DNA from: Axinella damicornis
Taxonomy: Eukaryota > Porifera > Demospongiae > Axinellida > Axinellidae
Direction: 5' to 3'
NCBI GenBank assembly: GCA_963931865.1
Contig: OZ007514.1
Span: 3,960,084 to 4,024,083 of the forward strand
DNA: 64,000 nucleotides
Below, piece by piece: positions 43,001-57,030 of this stretch. The position numbers and the translations under genes are program-made. Numbering within the stretch: position 1 is the first letter of the stretch; every line of letters begins with the position of its first letter. The notes below the pieces were generated by a model that made no database searches, was not told the DNA's origin, and saw only the letters and a program-made list of their open reading frames with translations.

Positions 43001-44118
43001 CGAACTTCTTTTAGAAACCTCAAGGCTAAGATTGCATGGGCTGAGATCTGAGAGCAGTTACATATCTGTGCGAAGGCAAATTTTATTGTGTACTCGAATT
43101 TTTTTCCCCTCGCCGGCACAATAAATGCATGGGATCAACCATCTGGACAAATCGAGTGAATTTAGAAGTTCCAGCTGTCTAAAATTAGGATATCACATCG
43201 TATTGCCGCTTTTTCTGTGTGTCTGTATGTTGCCGGGCTCTTCCCAAATTCATGTGCACTCTCTCGGCTGGTCTATGCTGCTATGGATACATGAATTGTT
43301 TTGCTGTGTAGCAAAAACTAACAATTTTCTGTCTGACAGCCGTGACTGAAAGTTTACTCATTTCTTGTGACAGAGTTGTGTGTACTCAGTGGTGTTTGCA
43401 CACTAAAGGCAGATCATTAGGCTAGCCTCGTACCCAGACTCTAGCCTGGGTACGAGGCTAATCATTAGGCTTGTCTGGGTATGTTCAGAATGCGCAAAGA
43501 TGTGACAAGCCGACGATCTACAAAAGAGGAAAGTTGATATTAATTTTGATAGCAGCGTGTCATCCTTCATTATCAAGGCTATGGTTGCTCTGATTCTCTG
43601 AATAGGAAGTGTGTGGTAACCTGAAATTCCTCACGTCTCAAAACTATCTGGAGTCAGGTGTCGTTCTCATTTTGAGTCTTAACCAGTTTATTACCGCATA
43701 CTAAGTTGACACTATCAACATTAACATTCTGCAGTATTCATATTGAGCTGTGCTGCATGCCTATGTATTCATAGCCCTCTCCTACACACCCTGCTAGCGT
43801 GAACTCGTGCGCAGATTATCGACCCTCATAGCCACCCACACCTTGTCTTACATACACTGTGCACACGCTATCGACCCTCGTAACAACCACCCACACCCTG
43901 TAATACTATGTACCCCGGAGGTGGTAGAGTTATAGCAACGTTAGGGACCATCAGATCACCTGGCTGCAGACCCACGCACCCAAGATACCAACTCGTTTCA
44001 AGCTGTCATAGTTTTGTTGCCACGGCAGCATGAAACAATTTGCTTGCAACCAAGATGGATTTATCCGTTTATTTCACTGTCTGTTTCATTCGATATATCA
44101 CCCCCATCCCCCACTCCA

Positions 44119-44208
<90 letters not shown>

Positions 44209-44220
44209 ACACAACACACA

Positions 44221-44259
<39 letters not shown>

Positions 44260-44566
44260 ATGCAGAAGGCCTGGACCTCAGTAACAGCAGTATGATCCAG
44301 GGGGCTCGTGGCCCAACTCCAATCAGTTTCCCCTACTGCGCCGTCCCGGCTGACATTCAGGAGCACTGGAAGGTCCTGGAAGATTACAAATCTGTGCCCT
44401 TCTCCCAGTGGAACGTGAAGGCACTTGTCGCATGGATGGAGTCTGGGATAGGTGCGTGTGTGTGTGTTTGTGCATGTGTGTGTGTGTGCATGTGTGTGTG
44501 TGTGTGTTTGTGCATGTGTTTGTGCATGTGTGTGTGTGTGTGTTTGTGTGTGTGTGTTTGTGTGTA

Positions 44567-44597
<31 letters not shown>

Positions 44598-44666
44598 TTT
44601 GTGTGTGTGTATGTGTGTGTGTGTGTGTGCGCACGCCGTGTGTGTGTGTATGTGTGTGTGTGTGTA

Positions 44667-44727
<61 letters not shown>

Positions 44728-46082
44728 TGCGTATGTGTGTGTCTATGTTTAATGTGTAACTCATAAGGTGTGTGGGGGTTATTGTCCTCTGTGTGATGAA
44801 TATCATTTCATCCTCTGGAGCACTTGTAGGACTTCTCCCAGGTGCAACCTCGGGTTATGAATAGTACCTTAATGTTGTGAATTTTCACCAAAAGCTGATA
44901 TTCTGAATTTCATGTTATGACTAACGTTTGACAACTATGTGATGAATATCAGAGTGAGTAATCACAGCAGAGGGAATTAAAATTTGGACTAAGATGTCCA
45001 GGTGCAGGGCGAGCCTTGAAGGCTCTATTGTTGAGGTTTGTATGTGTGGAGGTGCCTAGCCGAACAAGTGTGGACGATTCCACTAACTCCACCGCTTTCT
45101 TTCTTCTTTTGGTTTCGATTGTGTTTCCTTTCTGACAGTGACCTCGGAGTTCTAGCTTGGATTGACGGTGACCTTGGAGTTGTACGTAGCTTGGCTAGAA
45201 GCATGTCCGTGGTTGTACGAGCTGACTGTAGTGGACCATATATGGTTTGGATTCAATCAATTAGAGCTCGACATTAAGGAAGTAAAGCCCTTTAATTGCT
45301 GGTTATTAGTATTTCATGACTCCGTAACTATGGGCTATAGATCCTTGTCTCATACCCATGACAGCTGCCCAAATACTACAGCAGTCGAATGTCGTATGTC
45401 AGGTGCATCTTGAATCTTACCTGCGAGGAGGTTTGAGAATTGTCTACTGAAAGAGAATCATATTCAAAGACAGCCATTCCCGGGATGGCTGGGACAGCTG
45501 TACTGGTATTCACAGGTAAACTGAGAGGGCTCAATTGTCACGGAGGATGTCAGGTGATGGGTGGTAGCTAGGAGGTCAGGTTTGGTACATCTGTTACCTA
45601 GGAGATATGAGTACTGTTCTCTTGTAGTGCAATGCCAGCCATATACATGTATAGTGAGCTATCCACACATTGTACCGAGTACGACGGATCTGCCCTCCGT
45701 GGATCATGGGTGCCCATATCCGGACTGTTTCCTTCTAAAAGGGGTACAGGGGTGCTTCCCCCTTCTTTCCTGATCTGGATGTAAGTTTTTTTTTGATGTG
45801 GCCATGCATGCTTTTGGCTCTTCCCCTCACCTTTCCTGTCACATTTGGGGGAAACACTCCATGGTACTGGCTCTGTTGTACCCATAGAGCATAATATCCA
45901 CATTGGCTGTGTTCGAGGAGTTTAACCTTTCATCATCCAATCCTTGCTTCGTACAGTAATTACAAAACAAAACAAATTTGCTGAATTGTCATTGTAGTTG
46001 CTTGCATTCTAAACTTTGGGGAAATTCAGTGTTTTCGAGTTGTCAGAACCACCGACCACCCTTTAGGCTATGCATATTTACA

Positions 46083-46116
<34 letters not shown>

Positions 46117-47813
46117 TATCTCAAAATCCATGTAGACAAATTCAATGGAGGGTTAATTGGACGCTGGCCTTGGCAATCTGTTTTCTTGCGCTGGGATCTG
46201 GAGAGACTGGTAGCACACCCTTCCATGTTTGGTGTGAAACTTGCTCATTCTGCTTTGTGTGATGTAGGAGGACAGGGGTGCTCCTTTGAGTGTGCATGGT
46301 TCGTGTTCTTGTTGAACAGGATTTTGGCCTCTGATCACAAGCCCCTCACTCCTGAGAGGCCACACAGGACTTCACACATCGGGAGACTGAACACCTGTCC
46401 CTCTGCTCCACCCATGACAGTGTCCCTTGTAAGCAGGGTTCAAACAAGGTCCTGCTGGTGTAAACTGATCTTCAACACATGCCAGTTTCCAAAATCGTTT
46501 TGGGCAGTTTGTGTCCCTAGTCTGTTCCATCTCAGGCCATATAGGGACTAGCGGCCTGGGAATGAGGCCACATAGGGACTAGCTAAAATCAGCATCTCTA
46601 GCCACATATGGATGCACCCTGTGTTCCGTGAGGTATTGTTCCATCTCAGGCCACCTTTAGAGAGGATTCAGCTGGTCATGCACGATGGACATTTCTTGGG
46701 ATAGTGGGTGTGCTGTGCATGTGCTATGTGTGTGCTGTGCATGTGCTGTGCATGTGCTGTGCATGTGCTGTGCATGTGCTGTGCGTGTGCTGTGCATGTG
46801 CTGTGCGTGTGCTGTGCATGTGCTGTGTGTGTGCTGTGCATGTGCTGTGCATGTGCTGTGCATGTGCTGTGCGTGTGCTGTGCATGTGCTGTGTGTGTGC
46901 TGTGCATGTGCTGTGCATGTGCTGTGCATGTGCTGTGCATGTGCTGTGCATGTGCTGTGCATGTGCTGTGTGTGTGCTGTGCATGTGCTGTGCATGTGCT
47001 GTGTGTGTGCTGTGCGTGTGCTGTGCATGTGCTGTGTGTGTGCTGTGCATGTGCTGTGCATGTGCTGTGCATGTGCTGTGCATGTGCTGTGTGTGTGCTG
47101 TGCATGTGCTGTGCATGTGCTGTGTGTGTGCTGTGCGTGTGCTGTGCATGTGCTGTGTGTGTGCTGTGCATGTGCTGTGCATGTGCTGTGTGTGTGCTGT
47201 GTGTGTGCTGTGCATGTGCTGTGTGTGTGCTGTGCATGTGCTGTGTGTGTGCTGTGCATGTGCTGTGTGTGTGCTGTGCATGTGCTGTGTGTGTGCTGTG
47301 TGTGTGAGCTGCATTAGTTGTGTATATTTTTTAGTGGCAGAGTTGGCGAGACTGCCTACGTCTGCCTGCACCCCTGCACGTATGATAACCCCATACCCAA
47401 CATGAATAGGATAACAGCTGATCTGATCTGCCATGGTATTTTAAGTGCAGTGTATAGTAGGTGGACTTGCCGTCTTGGACTAATGGACACAGCTGTTAGG
47501 GGTATAGTGGTGTCCAACTGTGTGTGCCTACATCCAGGTGTTGTGAGGCTACCATGCTTGCATTGGTTTGCCAGGTGCCATTCCATAGCTTCAACAACCT
47601 CCTTACACTCTTGGCTGTGCTCTTGATTGTTCCTCGATCACTAGTTCTCTTCTTCTGTACACACACACACACCCACACACACATACACACACCCACACCC
47701 ACACCCACACACACACACACACACACACAAATACACTCACATACACAAATACACACACACAATCAACTCACACACACATACTTACATGCACCACTTCACG
47801 CAAATGCACTCAT

Positions 47814-47862
<49 letters not shown>

Positions 47863-50800
47863 CATGAGCCAGTACACAGCGACAGTGCGAGACCGTGTGA
47901 CGTCTGGACATGCCATGTTGGCACTCACAGAATTGGACATGGAGCGAAAGCTGGGCATCCGGAACCCCCTCCACCGGAGGAAGCTGCAACTGGCCATCGA
48001 CGACCAAAGGGGACCACCTCATGCGTAAGTGGCTGCAGTAGACACGTAATTACACAGAAATGCCAAAAACATTTTCGGTTAAAGGTTTGGGGTTTGATTC
48101 CTGAGATGACACTCGTACTGAGCGCACACTCGTGAGAAGAACACGAAGTATCGTATAGCGGGAAAATTTGGCGATTTGGCGATGCAGGAAAAAATCGCCA
48201 AATTAAATTCCGCCAATATTAAACCCCACACCAGCCGGCCGGCCACTCGGATATGCACGCGCACATTAGTATTTCAGAAAAGACTCAGCTGCTGTACTCC
48301 CAAGAGAACGCGACATCGGGGATTCCTCTTTCTCCGGGAAGGAACTGCAAGCCGTTAACGAGAGTGTGAGGGACGTGCGGCCCACGGTTGCGCTCGAGCG
48401 CATCACCGCCACAGCGCAATCCAGACGCCGCTCTCGGACGGTGGGGCTCCACACTGTATAGTAAACGTGATGGCCTCTGACACATCCCTCTACTTCGAAG
48501 GTCTCCATGGTTAGCTGGTAACTAACTGTCGATCGATACGCTGAGGCGTACGCGTACGTCATTGCCGTTTCGTATTTGTGTTGAGGATCGAAATCGCCAA
48601 ATTTAAAATTCGCCAAATTTAAAAATACTGCGTTTTGGCTGAAATCGCCAAATTTAATGCCCGCCAAATTTTCCCGCTATACGGTATGTATGTCAACGTA
48701 CATGTGTATGGATGTACGAATATCATGTAGGGCTAGCACAGTTCGATATCGTGTGGTCACAGTTCGATATCGTGTGGTCACAGTGCAACTGTCAGTTCAG
48801 AATTACACTGTCTCTGACTACAGCTTTGAATGATATTGATAGGGTGGATTAGCGAGCAGTTGTTCAGGTGATGCAAGGTGATGCAAGGTGGAGGTTGTCC
48901 ACCAGTTGTTGCCACAGTGGAATGTGATATGGAAATCAAAGCCGGTGGCTGCCATAGCAACACAGGTGGTATGATGGTGCTCCTGGAATTGAAGCACTAT
49001 AGTATTGGGAACTGTTTTCCTTGTGTGGTTTTGTGTAGGTAGAGGACCCATATATATGTGCATATTTCTAGCTTCAGTTTTTAGTGTCTGTTCTTGAGAA
49101 TGCTGGACAGGAAGGAATTGGTCTTGGAGAGGACGTGATGTGTGGAAACACAACTGTTATCCTCATAGTAATGGGAAGTATGGTTTCAGGCAGTGAGCCA
49201 ACTGGTCAGTGAGGTTGCATGGTCTTCATGTTGCCTGGCAACCACATCACTTATTCCAATCTGCCCATTCTAAGTCATGGCCAACCATGGATTTGTTTTG
49301 TGCATCCATAGTGATGCCATCGATTACATCGTTCAAAGACTCCACCACATGTACAATTGACAAGCGTACACCTGTGCTGGTGAGTCGTGGTACAAGGTCT
49401 CGCCAACTCTCAGACACACTTCGACAGGTAGTTTCGACTGACCACTGATCACTGGTGATAGTTTAACGCATGCCTCTTGTTCACAAACAGTCTCGCTACA
49501 TTGAGCTCCAGCTATGCATGGCTTGGAATATGTGAGCAAGGTGTGGTTTAGAATAACATTGCAGGTTTAGAATAACATGGACACTTTATCTTGAATCACT
49601 GCATTGCTAACTAGTGTAGTATTACTGTAATTTAAATCTGTATCCATCGTTCTTGTTGCCACGCCTTCATTCGGTTGTTCCTCTGCTCGGGCCCAGCCCT
49701 AGTAAACAATGCGAGCTGTCACAGAGCAGCTGTTTTCAACCGTTGCTGCGGCAGAACGAATGCCAAAGAAGTTATTAATTGTGCTCCATCCACTGACTAT
49801 TGCGGTCATGGATGTATGAAGGCAATTACTAATTCCAAAGGAGTAGCTACACGTTGAAATAATTGCACTGTTTTTCTATGATGGAGTTGTAGTGATATGA
49901 TGGTAGCAAGTAAAATTAATGTTGCAAGTAGCTGTGCTTGCATTAGCTACTTCTTCCTTATTGTGTTCGCATGAGTCTGGTGTCGGACATCTCTCTGTGC
50001 AGAGATCCGGCAAGAGCTCTCCTCCTCATGGCCTTCACGTTAGTTAGCATGACCCACAACAGCCCTCTTCAGAGGTGTCGCAGGCTCTCGCCTCCATCGT
50101 CTGACAGCCGGTAGTGGTGCCTCTGCAGCTCTCTTGTACACACAGCGAATCAATCCAGACCGTAGTCTTGGAGAGTGTTCTTGCTGTCTCTTCTCACAGC
50201 AGCTGATCATTGCATTCCAGTGTGTTGGAGGTATGTAAACAAATCATAGCTCAGATTTCCACCCCACACCATGCACCATGGACTGTTTACCTCACTTCCC
50301 ACGCACCAGCGACGGAATGTAGTCACCACTTACCAGTGATGGAATCCGCTCACCACTGAGCAGTGATGGAATCCGCTCACCACTGAGCAGTGATGGAATC
50401 CGCTCACCACTGAGCAGTGATGGAATCCGCTCACCACTGAGCAGTGATGGAATCCGCTCACCACTGAGCAGTGATGGAATCCGCTCACCACTGAGCAGTG
50501 ATGGAATCCGCTCACCACTGAGCAGTGATGGAATGCACTCACTGATGATATAATATGCTCATTGCTCAGCCACTTTCTGATGACAGTCATGTGTATGCAA
50601 CTGCTCCATGTCCTGCGCGTGCATGCACTTCGCTCAGGCTTGCCCCCAATGTCATGCATTTCCACTAGTGATAATATAGGTCTGGATTTGACAGTACGGA
50701 CTGAACGTTTGTAACCTTTCAAAAGCATTTTAACTGTCTTCCGCGGATGTTTCAACTGAACAGTAGAGATAATTATTTAGTGTTCGGATGGACAATATTA

Positions 50801-53096
50801 CATTTAGTGATGTTTTCCGAGAGTGCATAAACAGACTGCGCCCCAAATTCAATCTTGTAATTTCACTGTAGCCATAGGGCTGTGGTTGTCGTGACGATTG
50901 CACGTAACTTCCTGCTGTTGCCTTTTCACATACGATTACAAGGCAGACGTGTAATTCTGTAGTGAATTGTATCATCATAAGGTCGAGCCTGAACGGTTAG
51001 CCAGCTTGCATGTACCGTCATACGAGTGTTCATGTAATACTTGGTACAAAATCCTCTTGGGTGATTGTGGAGCTAATGTCACCAATCTCTAATGAAAGTT
51101 GAAGTATTCAGCAGGAAAGTATTGTTTGGACAAGACAGCAGAATCATCAGTCAGAGCAGAACGTCAGGATATGCGGTCAGTCCGTACCAAAACTTGAACC
51201 ATGGCATCCATTTCACCAAGCCCTGTGCGGATGAAACCATTCCAGTTTATCGCAGCTTAGTACGGTGCTTCCGTTACCATAGCTCAAGAATGTCGGCAAT
51301 ATCTTCTTTCACATAACATCAACATTATAGTCATATTCGTTGCATTCTCAAAGGACCAGTATGGTCAACAATACCAGTAGTATTAATCTTAGTGACAGTT
51401 CAATAGCATGTCTGCTCTGGAGGGGCAAACAAGGCTTGCGGGTTCATCCGTGGGTATCTGGTGACTGTTTATTGTGTGTTTACAATTTCTGTGGCCTTTG
51501 TGGAATGTTAGAAATTGGGTGTCATTAGTTGTGGCCACTGATTGGAACCAATTCTGTCCATTTGAAGTGTGGCAAGATTAACCTCGTTCCCAGTCCCACA
51601 CCCAGCTTTTCGTTGCTTGCAGTATGGTAAAGCAGGGAGAGCCTGGTACATTTCCTCACGTGAGTGACGTCAAGGGTAGAAAGACGGTAGAAAGACCTAA
51701 ATGAACGTGGCCGTACGTGGGTCTCAGAACAGCAAGAAGAGCGAAGGTACCACGTAACATACCACATGTATCTAGCTAGTGGGGGAGCGAATGTTATACT
51801 CACCGAGCGGCGAGCGTTGAACATGTAGATGGTTGAATAACGTAGTGTCCTTGTTCTGAAAATTTTGCCATTTGTTGATTACGTTATGCTCACGTGAGGA
51901 AATGTACCAGGCCCTCCCCACTTTATCGTACTGCAAGTGACGAAAAGCTGGGCGTGGGACTGGGAACGAGGAGGTTATGACAAGATGGCATCTCAGCTAG
52001 TGTATCTATCTGCTGAGATAATGTTAAGCTCATTTTTAAATGCAGTTTCACCAATCCATTTTGTGCATGTATATATATGCACTATGTAGTTGATGGGTTT
52101 GTTTTTTAAGTGTGCCCATGCACACTGCATGGTCACGTAGCTAATCCACAGCCTCGAACCCTCCTCCACGCCTGGGTTCGAGGCTAAGCTAATCCACAGT
52201 TAACTGTATTCCTTCACTGACTACGTGTGCATGTAGCAAAACAGAGCCTAGTGTAACACTGTAGTTGCTCATTATAATTAAGTGCTGAAGTCTTTTTCTA
52301 GAAACTCTGCCGTTTTCGATCGTACGGAGTGGAAAATTCGAGGAAAATGTGATTCAAAATTAAGCGCATCTCGTTGATAGGCACGTATTTCCTTTCTGTG
52401 GAGATATAGGCGCATAATGAGTGACTACACTGTGTCAGTAGCTAGGTGGTAGTGAGCCTGGCTTCTACCAATTTACTGCCAATATAAAAGCTGTTGAATT
52501 CTCACCAGAAATCTCAGAATGTCAGTTGGTTTAGTCTGGCTTCAAGTGGAAACCACTCTCCTAGTTAGCTGGTGCAACTCCTGGTGAGGCAAGCTCCATC
52601 TCCTCTCGGAACCTAGTCTCGTTCTGAGGGGGTCTGGGCATGAGACTTCACAGAACCATGCCGCAGACCTTGCTCTCACCCTGTGGGTACTTGAGCAGCC
52701 TCTGATTGCGTCCTCTAGTTCCAGCCTCATTCCGAGGCTGCTCGTATACAGGTGGCTAGCTTACTGCCCGCCCCAGTTAATAGTCCTGTCACGTGACATC
52801 CATGCTGCTAACAATAGCCGACTACTGCAATGGAAACCAATGAGAGACAAAATCATTGACATAGTCAGTTTGTCACCACCAGAATGAGAAGTCTAGTTTA
52901 CTCTGGCATCAACTGGTACACACCTGGGTTGTGCTCAATTGGGTTGAGTGGCTTGTACTTGTGGCTATTACAGCTGGAGGACTGAATCTATGGGATATAA
53001 TTCTACTAACCATTTCAAAGTTCATTTTAGGTTTGCTGTTTACCCCAGTTACCATGCACACACACACACCACACACACATACCACCCACCCACCCA

Positions 53097-53157
<61 letters not shown>

Positions 53158-56100
53158 CCACCCACACATCCACACACACACACTAACCCTGCAGTTGCCA
53201 ATTCCCTCATGCTGGTAGAATCGACCACAGCTGGGTAGCATTTGAGTGGGCCAACGACTGCGGTCTCCCTCACCTCACGGAGGTGCTGGCGAACAACCTG
53301 GTCGATGGGAGGATGCTGAACTCTTTCTCCAGGGAGGACCTCAAGAAGCATCTGAAGATCGTGAAGAAGTTGGACCAGCTGAGCTTTCTCTGCGGGGTGG
53401 AGCTGCTGAGGATGCATGAGTTTAACAGAGGGGTGCGTGTGGTGTGAGGGTGAGGGTGCGGTTGTGAGGGTGTGCAGGTGTGGACAAGCTGAGCTTTCTC
53501 TGCAGAGAGGATCTGCCTAGCTGAATGAGATGCATGAGTCTATAGCTAACAGAGGTGGGTGTGGTGTGAGGGTGCATGTGGATGTGAGGGTGTGAAGGTG
53601 GTGGAGTACGTGGAACTGCTGGATGCATGCATGAGTTTAACAGAGGTGGGTGTGGTGTGAGGGTGTGGATGTGAGGTTGTGAGGGTGTGAAGGTGTGGAC
53701 CAGCTGAGCTTCCTCTGCGGAGTGGAACTGCTGGATGCATGAGTTTATGACAGAGGTGGCCAGGTGTAGTGTGAGGGTGTGGCTGTGAGGTGTGAAGGTG
53801 TGGACCAGCTGATTGATCAAGCTTCGATCCACAGGATGAGTGGAGCTGCTGAGGATGCATGACACCAGACAACATTCTTGTAGACAACAAGCAATTACCA
53901 ACACCATGCAGAAGACTGGAAAGAGTCTGAGATTGTGCTGCATGTTTTATCTCCCCTCCACTCGGCTCCCTCTCATCACATGCACCCTCTCTCATTCACA
54001 CCCACACTCTCACTCAAACCACACCCACCTCTCTGTTAAATTTGGTACTGTACATGTATAACTGATCTACAGATTACAGTTTCTTCATATCCCCAGGCCA
54101 TCCAGGACCACCGTGACACCTCACGAAACCCTCTGTACTGGACGAACAGAGACGTCTATGACTGGTTGAAGCAGATACAGATGCAGGTAGGGACACTTTG
54201 AGAATGCAAGTTCTGTGCAAGTTGCATGAAATAAAATTGGGGGAGGGGGGGGGGGGGGCTCATACCCAGGCCCCCACACAGAATGCGGAAAACAGTCTGG
54301 TGACACTACGCAAAATTCCGTATGTGCTTGATTTCTATTACCAATTACTAGCTGCGTGGTAATAACTCTGCAACATGTGAATCAGTGTAGCCACTTGATA
54401 AAACCGCTGTTCTAGCCTTCCAAGACTCACCTTTGGTTGCCCTGGGTAGGGACTTTCCACTCAGCCATCACCAACAGCTACCTAGCTGCCACGTGAATTT
54501 GAACGCGTCCAGTAAAGAATTGATTGCTACACTGACTCAGAAACCTGCCAAGCATCACCAGGCCCTTTTCATGATTTTCCGCATGTGGGTCTGGGTAAAG
54601 ACTAATTTTGCTCTGCCCGTGTCTGATGTTCGGCTGATTTGTACACACTGTGCTGAATCAGCAGCTGAACGGGTGTAGGTTCAGTAGGTGATCTAACCCC
54701 CCCACTGTTTGTCTGTGTACATTGTACTTACCAGTAGCATGTCTGTGCATTAATTAGTGTAATCTGGCAGTAGGAAGTGGTAATGATAGTACGAGACTAG
54801 GTGCAGTGCTGGTGTTACAGAGACAATAGCGGTGTACTCTGAACCTTGTTCCCAGGTAGCCTCGTTCTACCAACTCAATAAAATACTGGTCCGAGGGTGT
54901 GACGTCACAGAAACGTTTCTGGAAACGTAATGCCTGCACTGGCCTAATACGTATGCCCTAACATCTGACCATGCCCCTAATGAGATTCATAATGGCGGAG
55001 AATTGTACGTTCCCAGGCCAACTGTTTTCTTCCTTTGGTATGTGTTGACAATAATACATGGAAGCCGAAGAGTGGTGAAGAGTGGCAAAAAACAGGGAAG
55101 GCCTGGTATCAATGATATCAGGTATACTTAGGGGGTGGAGTCCGACAGTTTAGACACTGGGAGCATCTGGTCTCTGGACTGGTGCTCAAACCTACGTAGC
55201 CCAGTACCTGCTGAACCGACAATGGTTCACCTCGTGTCCACCTGACATCATTCACGTCATGAATGATACTAGACTTCCGCCGCTCTTCAGCTTCCATGTA
55301 TTGTCGTCAATGCAAACCGAAGATCGTAAAACGGGAATGAAGCTATAGTGTCACAGTGGCACCATATACATGCTGATTACATACGAAATTCTCCCAGGCT
55401 TTCATTAATTCTGAGTTTAGTTTGAGCTAATACACGTAGTTTTTTCCACTCTGCGTGATGAGCAATGTGCCATTCTTTGATGAGAAATGATGTAATCTGT
55501 TGTGGTTAATGATGTGTACCTGCATGTACCTATACATGCTCTCTTACTACCGTTCCTGGGGAAAATACAGACATTCTGGTGTGTGAACATTTGTATATGG
55601 TCAGCCTTCATGACGCTGCAAGTTTACTTTAAGGTAGCATTATACCTTTACCGTTAGGGTACCTTTAACCGTCGGGGCCCCAACGGCTAAAGGTACCCTA
55701 ACAGTAAATGTATAATGCTACCATAACACTACAGTATCCTATTTGGATTGCTTGAAATCTCAAACATAGAGCTGGCCATTCTGGGAGCAAGGCTACTCTG
55801 CATTCATGCCATCTTCTGGAATCACACCCCACACACTTCCACACACACCACACCTCCACACACCCACACCCACACACACCCACACCCACACACACTCTCC
55901 TCTCCCTCTCAGGGATATGCCAACAACGTGTTAGGCACGGGAGTCCATGGAGCTGTCTTATTCCTTGAGCGAGGTCACTTTACATCAGAACACTTGGCAT
56001 CAATCATCCACCTGCCCTCCAGCAAGACCCAGCTGCGGAGGCACCTCACCAACAAGCTGGCCCACCTCTTCAGCGGAGAGCTGGAGGAGTGAGTGACAGC

Positions 56101-56998
56101 ATTGTTACCGTAGCTTGAGTTATGATTTTGAGCTTTGTGCCGGACGCTTTCCCGTGGCTATCACATGTACATGTAGTCGTGTTGGTGGCATGTTGTTGTC
56201 TATATTCTCTACATGAAACTAAACCTGATCCTCCCCTCTTTCCTTCCGTTTCTCTCTGCCCTTCCTCCCTCCCTCCTTTCCTCCCTCTCGTCCCTTCCTC
56301 CCTCCCTCCCCCCTCCCTCCCTCCCTCCCTCCCTCCCTCCCTCCCTCCCTCCCTCCCTCCCTCCCTCCCTCCCTCCCTCTCTCCCTCCCTCCCTCCTCCC
56401 TCCCTCCCTCCCTCCATCTGCCATCTAGTCACTCAGATCGTAGCCCACATAGACCCCCCCACAAGCATTCTTCTCCGGACAGAAAAGAAGACCGCCCTCG
56501 GCACCATTCCTCTCCCCAGCGTAGCATCCCACAGCAACTCTCCCAACCCGTCATGGGTACCGCATACCACCCACTGGCCAAGAGCAGCCTCAGCCAAGGC
56601 CCTCCCACACCCACGTCCCCCAACTTCCATCCTGTCCCCATGTCCCCCTCCAACCCCACTTCTCCTGCCTCCTCCCACTTCCAGCCTATCGTCCCACCGC
56701 ACATCCCAGCAAGTAATGGAGGGCCTCCTTCTCCTGTAGCTCCCGGGTTCTATCGTACCAGCTCTCAGCCGATTGTGTTTGCCCGCCCCGTAAACACCAC
56801 ACTCACCGCAGACGCTATCAGACACAGCCTCAGGGTAAGTGTGAAATACTCTCTGATGAACCGCAATGCACATTCAACTTCATGACCGGCAAACTAAATA
56901 GGGCACTCCTGCTCCATATGATTACTGCAACACCCTGATTGCTTAAACCGTGACTGAATATAAACAGCTGCATGATATATTTTCTGCAGTGGTGGATC

Positions 56999-57030
<32 letters not shown>

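Noticed and set aside
46657..47434. Several 190-236 codon open frames on both strands
   Set aside because: All lie in a 12-bp tandem repeat with no stop in most frames; composition is Cys/His/Val or His/Gln/Thr only.
47810..48022. Minus-strand frames opposite liprin exon 3
   Set aside because: Shadows of the SAM1-coding exon, whose plus-strand protein (LGIRNPLHRRKLQLAI) is recognisable.
50333..50548. Possible CRISPR-like array of regular repeats
   Set aside because: The 27-bp units are directly contiguous with no spacers, in an intron of an animal gene. It is a minisatellite.
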